From positions 667,524-731,523 of the forward strand of contig NZ_LT160639.1 of assembly GCF_900048895.1 (NCBI RefSeq): a stretch of DNA of 64,000 nt, written 5' to 3'. Source of the DNA: Neglectibacter timonensis (GTDB lineage Bacteria; Bacillota; Clostridia; Oscillospirales; Acutalibacteraceae). Positions 58,926-64,000 of the stretch are shown here, piece after piece; the stretch's first letter is position 1, and every line of letters starts with the position of its first letter. The notes under the pieces were generated by a model. That model saw nothing but the letters and a program-made list of their open reading frames with translations. It did not search any database and was not told where the DNA came from. Position numbers and translations under genes: made by a program.

Positions 58926-61277
58926 ATGGAAAAGAGATATGACTTTCAAAAGCACGAAAAAGAGACCCAGGAATTTTGGGAGAGGGAAGGAATTTACCGC
59001 TTTTCTCCCGATGCGCCTGGGAGGGTGTACTCCATCGACACGCCGCCCCCCACTGTCAGCGGCAGCCTGCACATCGGCCATCTGTTTTCCTATGCCCAGG
59101 CGGAAATGATCGCCCGCTTCCACCGGATGCAGGGGGAAAACGTCTATTATCCCTTCGGTTTTGACGACAACGGCCTGCCCACTGAACGGCTGGTGGAACG
59201 GGAGAAAAAGCTGCGAGCCAGAGACCTGCCGCACGCTGACTTCACAGAGCTTTGCAGGGAAACTGCATCCCGCTATGAGGCGGATTTCCGCCAATTGTTT
59301 CAATCGCTGGGTTTTTCAGTGGACTGGGACCTGCAGTATGAAACTGCCTCTCCAGAGACGCAGCGGCTCTCTCAAAAGCTCTTTTTGGAGCTGGCCCGCC
59401 AAGGAAAGGCTTACTGCAGAGAAGCGCCCGTGCTCTGGTGCACCGAATGCCGTACCTCCATCGCCCAGGCAGAGCTGGATACCCGGGAAACCGACTCGGT
59501 CTTTTATACACTGCCCTTCTCCTGCGGGGAAACCGTGCTGCCTGTGGCTACCACACGGCCGGAGCTGCTTTTTGGCTGTGTCTGTCTGTTTATTCATCCG
59601 GAAAATCCCCAATACGGGGAATTTATTGGGCAGACAGCAGCCGTGCCCCTTTACGGCTTTGAGATTCCGATCCTGGCAGATGAGAAAGCCGACCCGGAAA
59701 AGGGCACGGGGATCGTGATGTGCGCCACCTTCGGCGACAGCACCGACGCCCAGTGGGTGCTGGAGCACGGCCTGCCCACCCGCGGGGTGCTCCAAAAGGA
59801 CGGCAGAATGGGAGAAGACGTGCCCTATCTTTCAGGCCTGCGGGTGAAACAGGCACGAAAGGAAATCATCAGGCTGCTGGAGGAGGCAGGACTTCTTCTC
59901 TCCGCAGAACCCGTGATCCACACAGTGGCCGTCCATGAACGCTGCGGCACCGAGGTGGAGATTCTGCCCTCACGGCAGTGGTATATCGACGTGCTGTCTC
60001 AAAAGGAGCGGTACCGTCAGGCGGCTGACGAAATTGTGTGGCATCCCGCGCAGATGAAGGACAGGTATCTTTCCTGGGTGGAAAACCTGAAATGGGATTG
60101 GTGTATCTCCCGTCAGCGGTATTACGGCGTCCCCTTCCCGGTCTGGTACTGCAGGAACTGTGGCAGGCCCGTGTTCGCCTCGCAGGATTCCCTGCCCGTC
60201 AATCCTGTGGAACAGCCGTACGAGGGGACCTGCGCCTGCGGCTGCACAGAGTTTCTCCCGGAAAGCGCTGTTCTGGACACCTGGGCCACCTCCTCCGTCA
60301 CTCCCCTGCTGCACAAGAGCCGTGGGCTGCCGGAATATCCTCTGTCCATGCGAACCCATGCCCACGAGATCATCCGCACCTGGACCTTCTATTCCATTGT
60401 CCGCAGCCTGTACCACACGGGAAAGCTTCCCTGGAAACATCTAATGATCAGCGGTTTCGTTTTGGCGAAACGGGGTGAAAAAATCAGCAAGTCCAAGGGA
60501 AATGGGTTGGAACCCACCTCCCTGATCCGGGAGCATTCGGCGGACGCCCTGCGGCTGTGGGCAGCCAATGCCCGTCTGGGTACGGACACCTTTTTTTCTC
60601 CCGCGGACCTTCAGCCCGAAAAGCGTTTTCTCACCAAGCTTTGGAACGCGGCCCGGTTTGCCCTTCCCTTACTGGAAGACTTTTCCCCTCTTCCGGCGAG
60701 CCCTCCTCTGCTTTCCGCTGACCGGTGGATTCTTGCCAGAGCCGACGAAGCTCTGCGCTCCGCTGCCTTCCAGCTGAGCAATTATGAGGCCGGCCAGGCA
60801 CGGCACGAAATCGACCGCTTCTTCTGGAACGATTTTTGCGACACCTATATCGAGCTGGCAAAGGAACGGCTCTACTCGGCAGAACGGCAGGGAACAGACG
60901 CCCGGAGGGCGGCCCAGTACGCCTTGTACCACGCCTTTTTCACCGTCTTGAAGCTGTACGCTCCTTTTGCGCCTCACATCACGGAAACCATTTACCTGGA
61001 ATTTTTCCGGAAGTTCGAACCGGAGCCTTCCCTCCACCTGACCCGCTGGCCCCAGACTGGGGAGCCGGAGGAACAACTGCTGCTGTTTGGGGAACGGCTG
61101 AAAGAAAACCTTTCCACCATGCGCAGGGAGAAGACGGAAAAAGGGGTTTCCCTCCGTGCGGAGATGGGCTGCTTCCCGATTCATGCGGAAGAAAAACTGC
61201 ATCCGCTGTTCAAGGAAGCGGAGTCCGACCTGCTTTCCTGCTCCCACGCCGAGAGTCTCAAGCTGCTGCCGCTGTAG
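58926..61277 (+). CDS. valS: Valyl-tRNA synthetase, short archaeal-type
   Basis: A 783-residue class I synthetase that charges tRNA-Val. HIGH is HIGH at residues 49-52 (SGSLHIGHLFSY) and KMSKS is KISKS near 520. The editing domain is between (RPELLFGCVCLFIHPENPQY). Motifs such as LDTWATSSVTPLLHKS and HEIIRTWTFYSI match the short archaeal/alpha-proteobacterial type rather than the ~880-residue bacterial type with a C-terminal coiled coil, which is absent. The T-box specifier confirms valine. GAAAGGATG precedes the ATG. The 5' UTR is about 500 bases. A typical bacterial valS may exist elsewhere. Confidence 0.93.
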   Translation: MEKRYDFQKHEKETQEFWEREGIYRFSPDAPGRVYSIDTPPPTVSGSLHIGHLFSYAQAEMIARFHRMQGENVYYPFGFDDNGLPTERLVEREKKLRARDLPHADFTELCRETASRYEADFRQLFQSLGFSVDWDLQYETASPETQRLSQKLFLELARQGKAYCREAPVLWCTECRTSIAQAELDTRETDSVFYTLPFSCGETVLPVATTRPELLFGCVCLFIHPENPQYGEFIGQTAAVPLYGFEIPILADEKADPEKGTGIVMCATFGDSTDAQWVLEHGLPTRGVLQKDGRMGEDVPYLSGLRVKQARKEIIRLLEEAGLLLSAEPVIHTVAVHERCGTEVEILPSRQWYIDVLSQKERYRQAADEIVWHPAQMKDRYLSWVENLKWDWCISRQRYYGVPFPVWYCRNCGRPVFASQDSLPVNPVEQPYEGTCACGCTEFLPESAVLDTWATSSVTPLLHKSRGLPEYPLSMRTHAHEIIRTWTFYSIVRSLYHTGKLPWKHLMISGFVLAKRGEKISKSKGNGLEPTSLIREHSADALRLWAANARLGTDTFFSPADLQPEKRFLTKLWNAARFALPLLEDFSPLPASPPLLSADRWILARADEALRSAAFQLSNYEAGQARHEIDRFFWNDFCDTYIELAKERLYSAERQGTDARRAAQYALYHAFFTVLKLYAPFAPHITETIYLEFFRKFEPEPSLHLTRWPQTGEPEEQLLLFGERLKENLSTMRREKTEKGVSLRAEMGCFPIHAEEKLHPLFKEAESDLLSCSHAESLKLLPL

Positions 61278-61358
61278 GCAGGAAGTCCTTCGGCAGAATA
61301 TAGGCCTGAAGTCTGGAAGTACGGCGTCCGCCAAGAGAAATGCACGCAAAACTTTAAA

Positions 61359-61393
61359 GGAGGAATTCGGCTTTCGTTGCCGAATTCCTCCTT
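61359..61393 (+). terminator. Terminator of valS
   Basis: A 13-bp perfect stem, GGAGGAATTCGGC and its complement, with a seven-base loop; a weak TTCT tail follows. Confidence 0.7.
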
Positions 61394-61449
61394 CTATGCC
61401 GGTAACGCAAGGTGCGCACTGAAAATCCGGAGCCCGATCCGCAGAATGG

Positions 61450-61476
61450 ACGCCGGGCCATCCGGCGTGATTTTTT
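61450..61476 (+). terminator. Second terminator downstream of valS
   Basis: ACGCCGG/CCGGCGT with a five-base loop, then GATTTTTT. A backup for valS, in front of the convergent folK. Confidence 0.75.
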
Positions 61477-61486
61477 CAGCTAGTCC

Positions 61487-61963
61487 CTAGTGATAGAGCT
61501 TTACACCGCTTTTCTCCACCGCCTCATAAGCGTCATGAAATAAAAACCCCAGAGCGTTATGGGCGGGAAACAGGTCGGAGAGCGGCACCATGACAAAGGC
61601 CCGCTCTCGGATATGGGGATGGGGTACGGTCAGTTTTTCCGTACAGCTGGTATATCCCTCGCAAAGCAGCACGTCGATATCCATAGTCCTTGCACCGTGG
61701 TATTCCTTCCGCACTCTCCCCAGCTTCGCTTCAATGGCAAGACAGCGGTCCAAAAGCTCTTCCGGCGCCAGCTTCGTTTCCAGCAGCACGCAGCAATTCA
61801 GATACCTGTCCTGCCGAGAGATCACATCAAAGGGCTCGGTTTCATAGAGACTGGACAACTTCTGCACCGCCGTATCCGGCAAACGCTCCAGCAAGTCCAG
61901 CGCCAAAGCTATATTATTCTCACGATCGCCCAAATTCGAGCCAATTCCCAAAACTGCCTGCAT
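61487..61963 (-). CDS. folK: 6-hydroxymethyl-7,8-dihydropterin pyrophosphokinase
   Basis: A 158-residue HPPK, which pyrophosphorylates hydroxymethyldihydropterin in folate synthesis. GIGSNLGDRENNIALAL and EYHGARTMDIDVLLCEGY, HPHIRERAFVMVPLSDL are the family motifs. The start at 61963 follows GAGAGGGAGAGA; 12 additional codons upstream are unsupported. It is last in the folate operon, 19 bases after the acetyltransferase gene. Confidence 0.95.
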   Translation of the reverse strand: MQAVLGIGSNLGDRENNIALALDLLERLPDTAVQKLSSLYETEPFDVISRQDRYLNCCVLLETKLAPEELLDRCLAIEAKLGRVRKEYHGARTMDIDVLLCEGYTSCTEKLTVPHPHIRERAFVMVPLSDLFPAHNALGFLFHDAYEAVEKSGVKLYH

Positions 61964-61982
61964 TTCTGTCTCTCTCCCTCTC

Positions 61983-62531
61983 TCAGTACATGGTTTCAAT
62001 GCTTACCGGCGGCATCTGCTCCCATTCCTCCCGCAGAAGTCCATATTCATAAGTATCCTGCCAGAGCGGTTCTCCCTGCTCATTCCGAAAGAAAAAAATA
62101 TTCTTTCTCAAATTGCCTTCCCTGCGCATACCTAACCGTTCCAACAGCCTCCAGGACCGTTCGTTCTCAGGATTGCACATTGCCGTAACCCGGTGCATTC
62201 CCCATTCCGTGAAGCCCAGATCCAGCAGAGCCCGGGCCGCCTCGCCTGCATACCCTTTCCCCCAGTACTTGCGGTTGAACACATAGCCCAGCTCCCAGGT
62301 GTCAAATTCACCTTCCGCAAAATAGACATTGCCCAGCAGGGCGCCATCCAGTAGACAGACCGCCCAGAAGTTTTGATCCTCCGCCCGACGGGCCGCCTCC
62401 TGTTCGGCCATCTCCCGTGTATAGGGTTCATAGGGTTCATATTTTACCACTTCCGGGTCGGAGAGGTAATCATAAAGCCCTTCTCCATCACTTTTCAGAA
62501 ACCTGCGCAGCACCAGCCGCCTGGTTGTCAT
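61983..62531 (-). CDS. RimJ/RimL-type acetyltransferase in the folate operon
   Basis: A 182-residue GNAT protein: TTRRLVLRRFLKSDGEGLYD opening, WELGYVFNRKYWGKGYAGEA acetyl-CoA loop and ENERSWRLLERLGMRREGNL. It belongs to the protein N-acetyltransferase (RimJ/L) branch. The start at 62531 overlaps folB by a few bases and follows AGGAAATTGAGAG. No role in folate synthesis is known; the tight packing implies joint expression only. Confidence 0.85.
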   Translation of the reverse strand: MTTRRLVLRRFLKSDGEGLYDYLSDPEVVKYEPYEPYTREMAEQEAARRAEDQNFWAVCLLDGALLGNVYFAEGEFDTWELGYVFNRKYWGKGYAGEAARALLDLGFTEWGMHRVTAMCNPENERSWRLLERLGMRREGNLRKNIFFFRNEQGEPLWQDTYEYGLLREEWEQMPPVSIETMY

Positions 62532-62536
62532 CTCTC

Positions 62537-62926
62537 TCAATTTCCTGTTTTCTCCTTTTCCCCAGCCTTTCTGGAGGCAGTGACTTCTACTGCTACATAC
62601 TCAAATATAGCGTTCATGGGGGCCTCCGGCTTTTTCAGCAGCAAGGTAATTTTCTCCACCTTCTCATGCTCTGCCAGGACCGCCTCGCACACGGCCTGAG
62701 CCGCCCGTTCAATCAAATTGTACTTTGTCTCCGTAAAGGCCTTCTGTACGGTCTTGCGCACTGCAGCGTAATTGACCGTGTCGTCCAGGCTGTCGCTCTC
62801 CCGGGCCTTTGTGAGGTCAGCCACCATGGCGATGTCCAGCAGAAATACCTGCCCATCCCGTTTTTCCTCCGGATTTACCCCATGATAGGCAAAAATCTCC
62901 AGCCCCTTGATATAGATTGTATCCAT
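62537..62926 (-). CDS. folB: Dihydroneopterin aldolase
   Basis: A 129-residue FolB, converting dihydroneopterin to hydroxymethyldihydropterin. It has IKGLEIFAYHGVNPEEKRDG, TVNYAAVRKTVQKAF, NLIERAAQAVCEAVL and the KPEAPM element. AGAAAGGAAAAG precedes the ATG. It lies 165 bases after folP. Confidence 0.95.
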   Translation of the reverse strand: MDTIYIKGLEIFAYHGVNPEEKRDGQVFLLDIAMVADLTKARESDSLDDTVNYAAVRKTVQKAFTETKYNLIERAAQAVCEAVLAEHEKVEKITLLLKKPEAPMNAIFEYVAVEVTASRKAGEKEKTGN

Positions 62927-63091
62927 CGTTTTCTTTTCCTTTCTATCCTGTCTCCCTGCTAAATTCAGCGTGCAGCCTCCCGCTTGAAACAGCCTGCCCT
63001 CAAGCGCTCCGAAGCCCTGGGATACCGTATGGGCATCGTGGAGCGGGCCGAAAGGCCGGAGGAGCCGAAATCGGAAACAAAGGCTCAGGCG

Positions 63092-63916
63092 TCACCCTTC
63101 TGAAGAAAGGTGGCAAAGTGCGTCCGCCATGCGCGCCGCCTGCACCGCCTCCTTCACATCATGGACGCGCACCAAATCCGCACCGCCCAGAATAGCGGCG
63201 GTATGGGCCGCCAGTGTGGCGGGCAGACGCTCTTCAAAGGGGGGATTCCCGCAGGGCTGGCCTGTCACCCGCTTCCGGGAGGCCGCCATCAGAAAAGCCG
63301 TTTCCGGCAGTCTGGTTTTTTCCACATGGGCGATCAGCTTCAGATTGTCCTCATAGGTCTTGCCGAAGCCCACCCCAGGGTCAAAGCACAGCCTGCTTTT
63401 CCCCACGCCAAAGCATTCCGCCGCCCGAAGCCGTTCCTCAAAAAAGCTCTTCACTTCACGAAGGATATCCCCATGCTGCGCCCCCCGGGGATGCATCACA
63501 ATGCAGCCGCAGCCCGAGACGGCCACGGCCTGCAGCATTTCATCCCCAAAGCCGGACACGTCGTTGATGATCTGGACGCCCGCCTCCAGGGCTTTTTCCG
63601 CCACCCAGGGATAAAAGGTGTCTACGGACACCGCCAGACCGGTTTCCCGCACCACCGCCGGCACTACCGCCTGAATCCGCGCCCACTCCTCCTCCGGAGA
63701 GACGGCAGTATAACCGGGACGGGTGGACTGTCCCCCGATGTCGATGATATCCGCTCCGTCCCGCTCCATCTCCAGCGCACGGTTTACCGCCCGCTCCGGA
63801 TTCAGAAACTTCCCTCCGTCGGAAAACGAATCGGGCGTCACATTCAAAATACCCATCACGTAGGTGCGGGTGAGGGGAAAACGCTTTTCCCGCGCTTCAA
63901 AAGCAGCTGTCTCCAT
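63092..63916 (-). CDS. folP: Dihydropteroate synthase
   Basis: A 274-residue DHPS, the sulfonamide target that joins dihydropterin pyrophosphate and p-aminobenzoate. GILNVTPDSFSDGGKF, DIGGQSTRPGY, NDVSGFGDEML, CFDPGVGFGKT and the final LVRVHDVKEAVQAARM are all present. AAAGGAGGGG precedes the ATG. It follows folE by 17 bases. Confidence 0.96.
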   Translation of the reverse strand: METAAFEAREKRFPLTRTYVMGILNVTPDSFSDGGKFLNPERAVNRALEMERDGADIIDIGGQSTRPGYTAVSPEEEWARIQAVVPAVVRETGLAVSVDTFYPWVAEKALEAGVQIINDVSGFGDEMLQAVAVSGCGCIVMHPRGAQHGDILREVKSFFEERLRAAECFGVGKSRLCFDPGVGFGKTYEDNLKLIAHVEKTRLPETAFLMAASRKRVTGQPCGNPPFEERLPATLAAHTAAILGGADLVRVHDVKEAVQAARMADALCHLSSEG

Positions 63917-63933
63917 AAAAGCCCCTCCTTTCC

Positions 63934-64000
63934 CTACCTGCCCCCCAGAAGGGCCATCACCTCGGCTCTGGTCTTCGCATCAGACCTCATACAGCCTCGC
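63934..64000 (-). CDS. folE: GTP cyclohydrolase I, C-terminal end (partial)
   Basis: Only the last 22 codons fall in the window, reading RGCMRSDAKTRAEVMALLGG and one more residue before TAG. This is the recognisable C-terminus of FolE, and its position in front of folP, folB and folK supports it. It starts folate synthesis from GTP. Confidence 0.8.
   Translation of the reverse strand, partial: RGCMRSDAKTRAEVMALLGGR

Noticed and set aside
62917-63195. 92-codon plus-strand ORF at the folP/folB junction
   Set aside because: No ribosome site, Pro/Arg-rich translation and overlap with the folP end.
1-64000. tRNA, rRNA, CRISPR array, prophage or integrase
   Set aside because: No sequence with the expected structure or protein family was found on either strand.

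Overview
The window (about 64 kb, GC-rich with low-GC intergenic regions) reads as the chromosome of a spore-forming, strictly Gram-positive-type anaerobe of the class Clostridia, probably from the Oscillospirales/Ruminococcaceae side. The evidence is spoIIID and a spoIIQ-type LytM gene, LexA, a T-box in front of valS, LplB/LplC/LipO-type ABC importers with YesM/YesN two-component systems, a PflX-type radical SAM protein, strong GGAGG ribosome binding sites, and many TTG/GTG starts. Genus cannot be fixed from sequence reading alone. No rRNA, tRNA, CRISPR array, prophage or transposase gene was seen.

Layout. 1-2300: 5' part of L-fucose isomerase (fucI, cut by the window edge) divergent from an AraC regulator. 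2300-12300 (all minus): typA - exonuclease/PgeF fusion - PflX-type radical SAM, a terminator, then a DUF4091 protein, an EamA transporter, an M18 aminopeptidase and a GH13 amylase. 12500-22940: sugar locus 1 (LplB-LplC-LipO importer, AllA-like cupin, a 949-aa tandem beta-helix/propeller protein, YesM/YesN). 23100-33870: MATE exporter, BlaI/M56 pair, oleate hydratase, an 87-aa orphan, a palindrome-rich element, a second MATE exporter, a GntR-ABC (Ytr-like) operon and a DhaS-type TetR. 34100-36250: S9 peptidase. 36330-46490: sugar locus 2, the same set of modules as locus 1 in a different order, with a 976-aa paralogue of the beta-helix protein. 46700-49350: spoIIID, spoIIQ, a candidate small RNA, lexA. 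49390-56830: small accessory genes (flavodoxin, TetR with a perfect operator, acetyltransferases, MFS, cyclase, PPC-domain protein, mtnN, a YcxB-like membrane protein). 57070-61480: SDR, AAC(6')-like acetyltransferase, Val T-box and a short archaeal-type ValS. 61487-64000: folate operon folE(partial)-folP-folB-GNAT-folK.

How it works together. The most distinctive content is the pair of sugar loci. In each, an extracellular oligosaccharide is probably sensed by the YesM kinase and signalled through YesN, captured by the lipoprotein, imported by the two permeases (no dedicated ATPase, so a shared MsmX-type ATPase is expected), and attacked inside the cell by a very large protein. That protein has no signal peptide, two pectate-lyase-3-like beta-helices and a C-terminal propeller. 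The two-helix layout and a QTE...QP motif recall GH55 beta-1,3-glucanases, but the substrate is not proven. Other notable items are a 3'-5' exonuclease-zinc ribbon-PgeF fusion, a possible small RNA with an anti-Shine-Dalgarno segment between spoIIQ and lexA, a 247-bp element with 42-bp palindromic ends, and several clear promoter/operator arrangements.
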